Part shown: positions 41,915 to 50,431 of the stretch, one piece after another
Layout: each line of letters opens with the position of its first letter
How positions within the stretch are numbered: position 1 is the stretch's first letter
Assembly: GCF_001302565.1 (NCBI RefSeq)
Contig: NZ_CP012750.1
Span: 3,847,799-3,911,798 of the forward strand
Direction: 5' to 3'
DNA from: Glutamicibacter halophytocola
GTDB taxonomy: Bacteria; Actinomycetota; Actinomycetes; Actinomycetales; Micrococcaceae
Length of the DNA: 64,000 nucleotides
Translations under genes and position numbers: made by a program
Notes under the pieces: model-generated
The model's database searches: none
What the model was told of the DNA's origin: nothing
The model's input: the letters and a program-made list of their open reading frames with translations, nothing else

Positions 41915-42936
41915 CCCTCATCATGATGAAACTGACCCAGCACGACACCCATGAGGTTCCGCGTCCGCGATTCGGGACCGCTCATGTGTGGGTCGAGTCC
42001 CCGCTGCAGCTGCTCTCCGCCGTGGAAACCCACGCCGCGGGGCTGCTGGGCACGGATATCCGGGTTGTTCCACGCCTTGGCATGCCCTTGGAGGCCACTA
42101 CCCAGGCGCTGCTCAACCATGCTCCGGCCGGGGTGCACTTCGAGCCGGCGGCCCGCAAGCCTCCGCAACCCAAGAGCTCTGCGGACCGGTATGTCACCGG
42201 CGATGCCTACTCGGGCAAGGTGCAGCGCAGCTTGCTGGCCGGGGTCAAGGCCAAGGAAATCATCATCATCGATGACGGGCTGGCCACCTTGGCGCTGATC
42301 AAGCAGCTGATCAGCGACTCGCCTGCCCCGTTGGTTCGCGCTCGAGCCAAAAACTCGGCGGCCCGCATTGCCATGGGCCTTGCCACCTGGCATCGCCTGC
42401 GCCAGCTGGCTCGCGAAGACCGCTTGCTGATTGTTTCCGCGCTCTTTGTGGATGCTGCAACGCGCTCGAAGATGGCTGATCTGGGGATCAAGTTCGCCCA
42501 GCACAAGTTCGAGTGGCTGGCTACCCAGCCGGTCGCGGAGAGCTTTGCCGAACCGACCTTGCTCATCGGATCCGCCATGGTTGCCGATCAGCTGATTCAC
42601 GAGCAGCCGTATTTGCAGTGGATCGAGGGCATTGCCGCAGACGGACCGGTTGCGTATTTCCCGCACCGGCGTGAAACCCCGGAACTGCTGGAGAAGATCT
42701 CGAAGATTGACCAGGTGGTCCTCAAGGAACACACTGTCCCGATTGAAATGCGGCTGCGGGTGCTGCGTCCGGGGCAGGAAATCCGGGCCTTGCCTTCTAC
42801 CGTGATCCCTTCCCTTCGGCTGCTTTTGGGCCCGGATTCCAGATGCCTCTATCCCCAGGCGGTCCCCGATCATTGGTGGACCGAAGGTACCGACCTCGAG
42901 TTGCGCGAGCACCTATCCAGTTCGTTGAAGGTGTGA
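41911..42936 (+). CDS. Putative sialyltransferase-like protein (GT52-like)
   Basis: 341 residues, coupled to the preceding gene by ATGA (41911-41914). I do not recognise the family with certainty. Seen: VWVESPLQLLSAVETHAAG at the start, KEIIIIDDGLATLALIKQL near residue 115, and VAYFPHRRETPELLEKISK near residue 250, a combination that resembles GT52 (Lst-type) sialyltransferases, in which ESPLQ and DDG and YxPHRRE recur. The genomic context supports a CMP-nonulosonate-using transferase. No TM segment. Confidence 0.6.
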   Translation: MTLIMMKLTQHDTHEVPRPRFGTAHVWVESPLQLLSAVETHAAGLLGTDIRVVPRLGMPLEATTQALLNHAPAGVHFEPAARKPPQPKSSADRYVTGDAYSGKVQRSLLAGVKAKEIIIIDDGLATLALIKQLISDSPAPLVRARAKNSAARIAMGLATWHRLRQLAREDRLLIVSALFVDAATRSKMADLGIKFAQHKFEWLATQPVAESFAEPTLLIGSAMVADQLIHEQPYLQWIEGIAADGPVAYFPHRRETPELLEKISKIDQVVLKEHTVPIEMRLRVLRPGQEIRALPSTVIPSLRLLLGPDSRCLYPQAVPDHWWTEGTDLELREHLSSSLKV

Positions 42937-42944
42937 AGCCGCTA

Positions 42945-44177
42945 ATGAAACCCTCAGTTCTTGCTATTGCCGACTCTGATTCCTATCTGAAGCTGGCCAC
43001 AAGTTTTTTGCATCGCTTGGGTCCCGAATGGGACCGCAAGGTATATTTGGCGCGCACTCCGGTAATGCCCACCGAACAACAGATTTCAGCAGCCTTTGAA
43101 GGCACCGATCTGGATCCGCAGATGCTCGAGGTCATCCAGCTCTCGCAGTTGGAAGCCGATTCGGTCCAGGAAGACATCATCTTCGCTTCGGCGACAGGTC
43201 CTGTTGTTGCCGAAATCTATTCGCGGATCCTGCGTACCGAACCTGTTGATGGGCGCCGTACCGCCTTGATCTCGGCTTTGCCCGGTGTTGCCTACCCTGC
43301 CACGCAGAAGGGCTGGAACTATCGTCGAGCCGGCGATGCCTTTATCTGCCATTCACATGCCGAGGCCCGCGACTTTTCGTTCATGACCGAATCCCATGCC
43401 GGGCACCAGCCGACCATCATGGTCAGCAAGCTCCCGTTCTTGAACTGCACGGGATTCCCTCCGCCCCAGGAAAAGCTGGTCAATCGCTTGGTCTTCGCAC
43501 CGCAGGCCAAGGTTCCCGAAACCGCCGAACAGCGCGAGTCGATCCTGCTTGCGCTGGAGCAGGCCAGCAAGATGAATCCGGGTCTCGAGGTCGTGGTCAA
43601 GCTCCGTGCCAAGGCTGGAGAACCGCAGACCCACCTCGAGGCCCATCCATACGACAGCCTTTTCACGCAGCTGCAGTCGCGCAACAGGATCAGTGCCGAA
43701 TCACGAATCCAGTTCGATACCGGATCCATGAGCGAGGCCCTCGTTCCCGGAAGCGCCCTGGTCACCGTGTCTTCCACTGCTGCCTTGGAATCGTTGGACC
43801 GCGGCTTGCCCACAATGGTGCTTTCCGATTTCGGCGTGAACAGGCAAATGATCAACACCGTATTTGTCGCTTCCGGGATCATCGGCGAATTGGAAGATGT
43901 TGTTTCGCTGAACTTCGGAGAGCCCAGCAAAGCGTGGCTGCGGGAAAACTACTTCCACCGCATGGATCGCAGCTTCTTTCAATCATTGGAGTTCCTGGCC
44001 CGGCGGGCAAACGCTGGACAGCTGCGTACCGATCCGGAAGTCCTGGCCTTCATCCGCCGCCAGCCGCTGCGCCATCGACTGCGTACGGCGTTGCCATCGC
44101 CAGTGGTGAAGGTGCTGCTGAAAATGCGTCACGGCTACCGAAACTCACGCAACCACCGAGCCAGAAGCCTGTCATGA
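42945..44177 (+). CDS. Putative glycosyltransferase of the glycan operon (DUF6716-like)
   Basis: About 410 residues. The N-terminus MKPSVLAIADSDSYLKLATSFL resembles a family annotated as putative glycosyltransferases (DUF6716). Other features: ALISALPGVAYPATQKGWNY, ICHSHAEARDF, VVVKLRAKAGEPQTHLEAH, and LVTVSSTAALESLDRGLPTMV, the last similar to the nucleotide-sugar-binding end of GT-B enzymes. A GTG at 42933 overlapping the upstream stop (GTGA) is an alternative start. Final gene of the operon; a terminator follows at 44274-44306. Confidence 0.65.
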   Translation: MKPSVLAIADSDSYLKLATSFLHRLGPEWDRKVYLARTPVMPTEQQISAAFEGTDLDPQMLEVIQLSQLEADSVQEDIIFASATGPVVAEIYSRILRTEPVDGRRTALISALPGVAYPATQKGWNYRRAGDAFICHSHAEARDFSFMTESHAGHQPTIMVSKLPFLNCTGFPPPQEKLVNRLVFAPQAKVPETAEQRESILLALEQASKMNPGLEVVVKLRAKAGEPQTHLEAHPYDSLFTQLQSRNRISAESRIQFDTGSMSEALVPGSALVTVSSTAALESLDRGLPTMVLSDFGVNRQMINTVFVASGIIGELEDVVSLNFGEPSKAWLRENYFHRMDRSFFQSLEFLARRANAGQLRTDPEVLAFIRRQPLRHRLRTALPSPVVKVLLKMRHGYRNSRNHRARSLS

Positions 44178-44273
44178 TCAAATTGAACTTTACTAATGAC
44201 TTCCTCTCTGGTCTTCATATTCAGGCTTAGTCATGATCAATTAGCCTTTTAGTGATGTACATAAACTATTGCG

Positions 44274-44306
44274 AGAGTCCGTGAGGGTCCTTCCCTCACG
44301 GACTCT
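44274..44306 (+). terminator. Terminator of the glycan operon
   Basis: AGAGTCCGTGAGGG (44274-44287) pairs with CCCTCACGGACTCT (44293-44306), loop TCCTT, followed by TTGGGC. It lies 97 bases beyond the last gene. Confidence 0.85.
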
Positions 44307-44463
44307 TTGGGCATCTGCTGCGAACCCCGACCAGGTGGTAACTGCAAAGGTTGGGAATGTTCTGAACACATTAGGACTTAAGATCAATATGGGCCTAGTT
44401 TCAGGACTCGCGTTTGACGTGCCCGAATGCCCGAAGATTTGTACATTTCAATAAGGAGCTCAT

Positions 44464-45549
44464 GTGTCGGCCAATCCGATCCGCGTTGCCATTGTTGGCG
44501 TAGGAAACTGCGCCACGTCCCTTGTCCAAGGTGTCGAGTACTACCGAAACGCGGACGCGGAGTCCACCGTTCCGGGACTCATGCACGTGCAATTCGGCCA
44601 GTACCACGTTGGAGACGTACAGTTCGTTGCCGCCTTTGACGTTGACGCGAAGAAGGTCGGCCTCGATCTTTCCGAAGCCATCCTGGCCAGCGAAAACAAC
44701 ACCATCAAAATCGCCGACGTGCCTGCTACCGGCGTGACGGTCCAGCGCGGCCATACCCTTGATGGGCTCGGCAAGTATTACCGCGAAACCATCGAAGAGT
44801 CCGACGCTGCACCTGTGGACATCGTCCAGTCCCTCAAGGACAACAAGGTCGACGTGCTGGTTTGCTACCTGCCAGTTGGCTCAGAGCAGGCCGCCAAGTT
44901 CTACGCCCAGTGCGCCATCGATGCAGGCGTGGCCTTTGTCAACGCGCTGCCAGTGTTCATTGCCGGCACTCCTGAATGGGCCAAGAAGTTCACCGACGCC
45001 GGCGTGCCCATCGTCGGCGATGACATCAAGAGCCAGATCGGTGCAACCATCACCCATCGCGTCATGGCCAAGTTGTTCGAGGACCGCGGCGTGGTGCTTG
45101 ACCGCACCTACCAGCTGAACGTGGGCGGCAACATGGACTTCAAGAACATGCTCGAGCGCGATCGCCTGGAGTCAAAGAAGATTTCCAAGACCCAAGCCGT
45201 CACCTCGAACACCTCGGCAAAGCTGGACGCTGACGATGTCCACATCGGACCGAGCGACTTCGTTGCCTGGCTCGATGACCGCAAGTGGGCTTTCGTGCGC
45301 CTCGAGGGACGAAACTTCGGTGATGCACCGGTGAACCTGGAGTACAAGCTGGAAGTCTGGGATTCCCCGAACTCCGCGGGTGTCATCATCGATGCCGTGC
45401 GCGCTGCCAAGATCGCCCTTGATCGCGGCATCGGCGGGCCGATCTTGTCGGCTTCGAGCTACTTCATGAAGTCGCCGCCAGAGCAGTACGATGACGAAAC
45501 TGCACGCAACAAGGTCGAAGCCTTCATCCGGGGCGACGTGGAACGCTAG
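44464..45549 (+). CDS. ino1: Inositol-3-phosphate synthase
   Basis: 361-residue NAD-dependent enzyme that converts glucose-6-phosphate to myo-inositol-3-phosphate, the entry to phosphatidylinositol and mycothiol in actinobacteria. Seen: [82 protein letters not shown] and [22 protein letters not shown] at 44464 with AAGGAG 5 bases upstream. The preceding 150 bases may hold its promoter; no PadR gene is adjacent here. Confidence 0.97.
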   Translation: MSANPIRVAIVGVGNCATSLVQGVEYYRNADAESTVPGLMHVQFGQYHVGDVQFVAAFDVDAKKVGLDLSEAILASENNTIKIADVPATGVTVQRGHTLDGLGKYYRETIEESDAAPVDIVQSLKDNKVDVLVCYLPVGSEQAAKFYAQCAIDAGVAFVNALPVFIAGTPEWAKKFTDAGVPIVGDDIKSQIGATITHRVMAKLFEDRGVVLDRTYQLNVGGNMDFKNMLERDRLESKKISKTQAVTSNTSAKLDADDVHIGPSDFVAWLDDRKWAFVRLEGRNFGDAPVNLEYKLEVWDSPNSAGVIIDAVRAAKIALDRGIGGPILSASSYFMKSPPEQYDDETARNKVEAFIRGDVER

Positions 45550-45575
45550 GCCTTCCGCTCAAACGGTGCACGAGG

Positions 45576-45602
45576 ATGGGCCAGGACCTTTGCCTGGCCC
45601 AT
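45576..45602 (+). terminator. Terminator of ino1
   Basis: ATGGGCCAGG (45576-45585) pairs with CCTGGCCCAT (45593-45602); loop ACCTTTG. It lies 26 bases past the stop. Confidence 0.8.
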
Positions 45603-45636
45603 TGTCGTACCTGGAACTGTTCCCAGACGCGGAGAA

Positions 45637-45662
45637 GCCCGCCGGCTTGCAGGCCGGCGGGC
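45637..45662. terminator. Second GC-rich hairpin
   Basis: GCCCGCCGGC (45637-45646) pairs with GCCGGCGGGC (45653-45662). It stands between ino1 and the three small minus-strand ORFs and may end transcription from both sides. Confidence 0.6.
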
Positions 45663-45740
45663 CTCTGGGCACTAATATGCGAGATCATAGTGGGTACCTC
45701 TTATTCAATGTGTGGGCAACGGTAATGGCGTTGTGCCCAC

Positions 45741-45863
45741 CTAGCGAATACGAAGGTACATTTCTACAGGCACATGATTCTTGAGCTCGCGCTCTCGCAT
45801 TCGGCGATTGAATTCCGTGCTGTCAACGTTTTTCAGCTTGCTGCTGTCTTGACGCTTTCTCAT
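45741..45863 (-). CDS. Very small basic ORF (40 aa), third of a tiny cluster
   Basis: It starts with ATG at 45863 preceded by GAGGGAAAGCAA. The product begins MRKRQDSSKLKNVDSTEF and ends HVPVEMYLRIR; it is very basic and shows no known motif. Its start overlaps the stop of the 52-residue ORF in ATGA (45860-45863), which is the usual sign of a genuine coupled pair. I do not recognise it. It could be a nucleic-acid-binding peptide or part of a small peptide system. Confidence 0.45.
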   Translation of the reverse strand: MRKRQDSSKLKNVDSTEFNRRMRERELKNHVPVEMYLRIR

Positions 45864-46018
45864 TTGCTTTCCCTCCCTTCATTCACCGTTGAAGGGGAGG
45901 GAAGATCCTGGCGCGTGGTAGAAACGGCGCGAGCTTTCAGGCTTTCTGGACCAGCGAAGATAAGTTCCGAGGTGCGAACTGCCCGTTGAGCGGACGAGGA
46001 GTACAAGGTGCTAGACAT
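45860..46018 (-). CDS. Very small ORF (52 aa), second of a tiny cluster
   Basis: ATG at 46018 has AGGAA 8 bases upstream. The product begins MSSTLYSSSAQRAVRTSELI, is Ser/Thr-rich, and ends NEGRESK. No signal peptide, no TM segment, no known domain. Coupled by ATGA to the 40-residue ORF. The codon use is unremarkable. Reality rests on the ribosome binding site and coupling only. Confidence 0.4.
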   Translation of the reverse strand: MSSTLYSSSAQRAVRTSELIFAGPESLKARAVSTTRQDLPSPSTVNEGRESK

Positions 46019-46089
46019 GAAAAAAGTTCCTAAGGTGAGAGTCGATTACTGACCTGCAACCTCAGGAACTGGGTGGGATTCACCGTAGT

Positions 46090-46203
46090 CTAGGAAACCA
46101 CTGTTCCGGAGGTTGGAGAGACAAAGCCGTAATTGCCGGCAGGCATAAAGCCGCCGCCACGTCGCCATGTGCGATGAGTCGAAATATCCAGAGTGATATT
46201 CAT
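46090..46203 (-). CDS. Very small ORF (37 aa), first of a tiny cluster
   Basis: The strongest signal of the three: GGAGGTGGAGAAACG directly precedes ATG at 46203. The product reads MNITLDISTHRTWRR, then GGGFMPAGNYGFVSPTSGTVVS. A charged N-terminal part followed by a Gly/aromatic/Ser-Thr-rich part would suit a processed peptide, but no modification or export gene is adjacent, so this is speculative. It is separated from the second ORF by about 70 bases. Confidence 0.45.
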   Translation of the reverse strand: MNITLDISTHRTWRRGGGFMPAGNYGFVSPTSGTVVS

Positions 46204-46388
46204 CGTTTCTCCACCTCCTAAAATCTATTTGAAGCCAGTCGCGATCAGACGCGAGGCTTTGCTGATAAGTTTTATCGATCCGCAAGTCTCATTGAGACTT
46301 CCCAATCACAATATTCAGCTTACATGGATTACACCCGGTCCGCCACTAATTAAGTCAAAAAGTTTAAGAACTTTTTTTGAGGCGCAAA

Positions 46389-46419
46389 AATGCCTGGCAC
46401 CGCGGCGGCACCAGGCATT
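46389..46419 (-). terminator. Terminator of pcnB
   Basis: AATGCCTGG (46389-46397) pairs with CCAGGCATT (46411-46419) around a GC-rich loop; five T follow on the minus strand. It lies 28 bases past the pcnB stop. Confidence 0.85.
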
Positions 46420-46446
46420 GTTGCTGCACTTTCCACAGGCCAGCAA

Positions 46447-47898
46447 TTACTCTTCGGTGATAGCTCCCTGCGCTTCGGGCTGCTTTTCCCACCAAGCACG
46501 AAGCTGCTCTACAGCCGCCTCTTCGCCCAGCGGGCCTTCATCCAAACGCAGCTCGAGCATGAACTTGTAGGCGCGGCCGACCACGGGGCCAGGCTTGATT
46601 CCCAGAATTGCCATGATCTGCTGGCCATCCAGATCCGGGCGGATGGATTTGAGTTCTTCCTGCTCCGCGATCTGGGCGATGCGCTCCTCGAGATCATCGT
46701 AGGCAAAGGCCAGGCGGTCAGCCTTCTTGCGGTTGCGCGTGGTGACATCCGAACGGGTCAAGCGATGAAGGTGCTCGAGCAGCTCTCCAGCATCGGTGAC
46801 GTATCGGCGCACGGCCGAATCTGTCCACCCGGCGTCCCCGTAGCCGTAGAAGCGCATGTGCAGTTCGACCAGGCGAGCCACGGCCTTGGTGGTCTCCTTG
46901 TCAAAGCGCAAGGTCCGCATGCGCGCCTTGACCAATTTTGATCCGACCATGTCGTGGTGGCGGAAGGACACCGCGCCGCTGGGTTCAAACTTTCGGGTGG
47001 CAGGCTTGCCGATGTCGTGCATCAGGGCGGCAAAGCGCAGCACGAAGTCGGGTCCCGGAACCGGACCATCTTGATCGGTTTCCAAGGCGATGGCCTGCTC
47101 GAGCACGGTGAGCGAATGCTGGTACACATCCTTGTGCCGATGATGCTCGTCAATTTCCAGGCGCAGGGCGGAAACTTCCGGCAGCACCTTGTCGGCCAGC
47201 CCGGTGTCGACCAGCAGGTTGATGCCGGCTCGAGGATCCGCGCCATTGATCAGCTTGACCAGCTCATCACGCACCCGCTCCGCAGAAATAATGTCGATGC
47301 GATCGGTCATTTCGCTCATGGCCTTGCGCACGTCTGCGCTCACTTCGATTTTCAGCTGCGAAGCAAAACGGGCGGCGCGCATCATGCGCAATGGATCATC
47401 CGAGAAGGAAATGTCCGGAGCCCCCGGGGTGCGAATCGATTGGTCCTTCAAGGAAGAGACGCCATCAAAGGGGTCAACGAGCTCGAGGTCCGGCAGGCGA
47501 AGGGCCATGGAGTTCATGGTGAAGTCGCGGCGGAACAGGTCGTCGTGCAAGTTATCGCCGAAGGCGACAATCGGCTTTCGCGATTCCTTGTCATAGGCAT
47601 CAGCCCGATAGGTAGTGACCTCTAGGGTATGCTCGCCCTTTTTCAGCGCGATGGTTCCGAACTCTCGTCCCACATCCCAGATGTTGTCGGCCCAACCGGA
47701 AATCACCTTGATGGTTTCCTCGGGGCGCGCGCTCGTGGTGAAGTCCAGATCCGGAGAAACCCGGCCCAAGTAGAGATCTCGAACCGGCCCGCCCACCAGG
47801 GACAACTCATGGCCTGCCGTGACGAAGCGGTCGGCCAAGTCGAAAATGACCGAAGGCAGGATTTGACGCAACGCGTCAGGTGAGGGAAGTGCATGCAT
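46447..47898 (-). CDS. pcnB: CCA tRNA nucleotidyltransferase (class II, with HD domain)
   Basis: 483 residues; adds or repairs the CCA end of tRNA. Seen: LVGGPVRDLYLGRVSPDLDFTT (GG and DxD catalytic), TIALKKGEHTLEVTTYRAD, FRRDFTMNSMALRL, RMMRAARFASQLKIEV and the HD domain in ALMHDIGKPATRKFEPSG. In actinobacteria this gene usually lies near murJ, as here. Divergent from the Nudix hydrolase gene; transcription ends at the hairpin 46389-46419. Confidence 0.96.
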   Translation of the reverse strand: MHALPSPDALRQILPSVIFDLADRFVTAGHELSLVGGPVRDLYLGRVSPDLDFTTSARPEETIKVISGWADNIWDVGREFGTIALKKGEHTLEVTTYRADAYDKESRKPIVAFGDNLHDDLFRRDFTMNSMALRLPDLELVDPFDGVSSLKDQSIRTPGAPDISFSDDPLRMMRAARFASQLKIEVSADVRKAMSEMTDRIDIISAERVRDELVKLINGADPRAGINLLVDTGLADKVLPEVSALRLEIDEHHRHKDVYQHSLTVLEQAIALETDQDGPVPGPDFVLRFAALMHDIGKPATRKFEPSGAVSFRHHDMVGSKLVKARMRTLRFDKETTKAVARLVELHMRFYGYGDAGWTDSAVRRYVTDAGELLEHLHRLTRSDVTTRNRKKADRLAFAYDDLEERIAQIAEQEELKSIRPDLDGQQIMAILGIKPGPVVGRAYKFMLELRLDEGPLGEEAAVEQLRAWWEKQPEAQGAITEE

Positions 47899-48022
47899 AG
47901 TTACTTAAGCGTGCCAGAAATCTGGGCGAAATGCTTGAAAATGCACCGAATTCGCTTGCGAGATAACTTACTTGTCCACGTCGATAAAGCGAAGGTGGCC
48001 ACTTTCTCGATAGAGTGGATTC

Positions 48023-48562
48023 ATGAACCGACCGATCCCGTCTGCCCCAAAGCGCACTCCATTGACTGCGTCAATGGCTCGCGCACAGGCAACGGGCGGT
48101 CACACGAGCTTGCCAACAGTGGAAGAAGTCTCTTCCGGCGGCATCGTCATCGACTTCAAAGCCCCGCAGCTTCCGGTAGCGATTATCGCCCGGTACAACC
48201 GCGGCGGTCGCCTGGAATGGTGCCTACCCAAGGGGCACCCCGAGGGCGTGGAATCCAACGAGGAAGCGGCGATCCGCGAAATCGAGGAAGAAACCGGCAT
48301 CGCCGGGAGAATCCTCGCGCCATTGGGTTCGGTCGACTACTGGTTCACCGTGACAAACTACCGGGTGCACAAAACCGTGCACCATTTCCTGCTGGAAGCT
48401 ACCGGCGGGCATCTGACGATCGAGAATGATCCCGACCACGAAGCCGTCGATGTTGCCTGGGTTCCCCTGGATTCCCTCGGCAAGCGCCTGTCCTTCCCTA
48501 ATGAGCGCCGGATCGCTGATCTGGCACGCGAGGTTCTAACAAAGCATGACTCAGGTTCCTAA
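48023..48562 (+). CDS. Nudix hydrolase (MutT-like), with N-terminal extension
   Basis: 179 residues. The Nudix box is seen as GHPEGVESNEEAAIREIEEE followed by TGI, positions 80-102; the preceding strand VAIIARYNRGGRLEWCLPKG is typical. The N-terminal 35 residues are basic and probably disordered. Substrate unknown; in Mycobacterium a related MutT4-type protein sits next to MviN. Its 3' end overlaps the murJ start by 17 bases, so the two are coupled. Confidence 0.93.
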   Translation: MNRPIPSAPKRTPLTASMARAQATGGHTSLPTVEEVSSGGIVIDFKAPQLPVAIIARYNRGGRLEWCLPKGHPEGVESNEEAAIREIEEETGIAGRILAPLGSVDYWFTVTNYRVHKTVHHFLLEATGGHLTIENDPDHEAVDVAWVPLDSLGKRLSFPNERRIADLAREVLTKHDSGS

Positions 48563-50306
48563 TTCATCTGCCGGCGCCGATCAGCAGCCTATGACCGGAG
48601 CCATGGACCTAGTCGCCGAACCTCCTGTGGAGCTGCATCACCAGCAAGGCAGGTCGCGCTCCAAGGTCTATGCCCTGATGGCCTCGGGCACCATGGTTTC
48701 GCGCCTGCTCGGTTTTGCCCGGACAGCGTTGCTGGCCATGGCCATCGGCTCGGTCACCTCGGTGGCCGACATCTTTGAAAAAGCCAACGTCATTCCGACG
48801 ATCATCTACATGCTGCTGGCCGGTGGCGTGTTCAACGTCGTGCTGATTCCCCAGCTGATCAAGGCATCCAAGGCCAAGGACCGAGGCGCAGCGTACACCT
48901 CCAAGCTGATTTCACTGACCGTGGTGGTGATGGGCGTCCTGACCCTGCTGCTCACCCTGGGCGCCAGGCCGCTGATCACCGCGCTGACCAACAACTGGTC
49001 CGAACCGATGATCGTGCTCGGCACGGCCTTCGCGTACTGGTCGCTGCCGCAGATCTTCTTCTACGGGCTCTACGCAGTCCTTGGCCAGGTGCTCAACGCC
49101 AACGGCCGATTTGCCGCCTTCATGTGGGCGCCGGCCATCAACAACATCATCCAGCTCCTGGTCATCGGCGCTTTCATCCTCACCTTTGGCGCCTACACCT
49201 CGGGCGATCCGATGCAGGACTGGAGCTATCTGAAGACCGTGTGGCTCGCCGGCGGGGCGACCCTTGGCATCGTCATGCAGTCCCTGGTGCTGTTCTGGCC
49301 GCTGAAGAAGAGCGGGCTGAAGCTCACCCTCGACTTCGGCTGGCGTGGCATGGGCCTGCGCCACGTGGGCAAGCTGGCGATCTGGACGCTGGCCGCCATG
49401 GTCATCGGCAACCTCTCCTCGCTGCTGTACTCCAAGATCGTCTCCGGGGCGACCGCAGCGCGTGCCCAGTTGCCGGCCGAACAGGCGGCTTCGGTTGCTG
49501 GCGAGTATGCGCTGAACACATCCCAGCTGATCACGGTCTTGCCGCATTCCCTCTTCGCCCTGACCGTGGCCACGGTGCTGTTCAACGACTTCGCCCGGGC
49601 CTTCACCGAGAACCGCGTCTCCGATGTCGGCCAGCTGCTCAACCGGGGCATGCGCTCCACGGCCATCCCGATTGTCTTCTGCACCATCGTGTTCATTGTG
49701 CTCGCCGGCCCATTGGGGCGCCTCTTTGCCGGCTCCTCGGAAAACGCCGCCCAAGCCGCCGGTGCCCTGGGCCAGCTTTTGCTCCTGACCTCGCTGGGCC
49801 TGCCGTTCAAATCCCTGCAGTTCTTCATGCTGCGCGTGTTCTATGCCGAAGAAGATACCCGCACTCCAATGCTGATCCAGACCGCCACCGCGGCTCTCGG
49901 CTTGCTTCTTGCCTTCTCCGCCGCCGCACTGGTCGATCCGATGCATATTGCCGCGGCCATCGCTTTCATCTACGGCCTGACCAATGTGCTCGGCTGTATC
50001 GGCACCCATTATCTGGTTAAGCGCCGCTACGGCAGCTACGGTGTCACCTCGGTGATCGATACCTACGTCCGCGTGGGCTGGATGGCGACCATCGCTGGTG
50101 CGGTGGGTTCCCTGGTGCTGTGGATGCTGGGCGGATTCAGCTTCGGTTTCGCCTACAGCTCGCTGATTAACGCCATTATTTCGATCGTTCTGGTCGCCGG
50201 AACCATGGGCGTGGTCTACATCGGATTGCTGCACAAGACCAAGGTCCCAGAGCTCCAAGGCTTCCTCGGCCCGATCCTTCGCAGAATCCCCGGATTCAAG
50301 AGCTGA
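48546..50306 (+). CDS. murJ: Lipid II flippase MurJ (MviN)
   Basis: 586 residues with about 14 TM helices; moves lipid II across the membrane for peptidoglycan synthesis. Seen: YALMASGTMVSRLLGFARTAL, ADIFEKANVIPTIIYMLLAGG, the Arg/Glu-containing AAMVIGNLSSLLYSKIVSGA, and VLFNDFARAFTENRV. An N-terminal 30-residue acidic tail precedes TM1. Mycobacterial MviN carries a C-terminal pseudokinase and extracellular domain; here the protein ends after TM14 and the extra domains are encoded by the next gene. Confidence 0.96.
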   Translation: MTQVPNSSAGADQQPMTGAMDLVAEPPVELHHQQGRSRSKVYALMASGTMVSRLLGFARTALLAMAIGSVTSVADIFEKANVIPTIIYMLLAGGVFNVVLIPQLIKASKAKDRGAAYTSKLISLTVVVMGVLTLLLTLGARPLITALTNNWSEPMIVLGTAFAYWSLPQIFFYGLYAVLGQVLNANGRFAAFMWAPAINNIIQLLVIGAFILTFGAYTSGDPMQDWSYLKTVWLAGGATLGIVMQSLVLFWPLKKSGLKLTLDFGWRGMGLRHVGKLAIWTLAAMVIGNLSSLLYSKIVSGATAARAQLPAEQAASVAGEYALNTSQLITVLPHSLFALTVATVLFNDFARAFTENRVSDVGQLLNRGMRSTAIPIVFCTIVFIVLAGPLGRLFAGSSENAAQAAGALGQLLLLTSLGLPFKSLQFFMLRVFYAEEDTRTPMLIQTATAALGLLLAFSAAALVDPMHIAAAIAFIYGLTNVLGCIGTHYLVKRRYGSYGVTSVIDTYVRVGWMATIAGAVGSLVLWMLGGFSFGFAYSSLINAIISIVLVAGTMGVVYIGLLHKTKVPELQGFLGPILRRIPGFKS

Positions 50307-50431
50307 GAAACCTCTGAAACTTGCTAGTGATTCTGGGCAAATTGGCACCATTTAGGTTGCACCGACAGGTAACATGACTGGTGGTGGTCTCTGTACTGCC
50401 ACCGAAGAACAATCAACCCTTGGAGATGCAC

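Noticed and set aside
48912..50351. 479-codon open frame on the minus strand
   Set aside because: Antisense to murJ, which has clear TM helices and family motifs.
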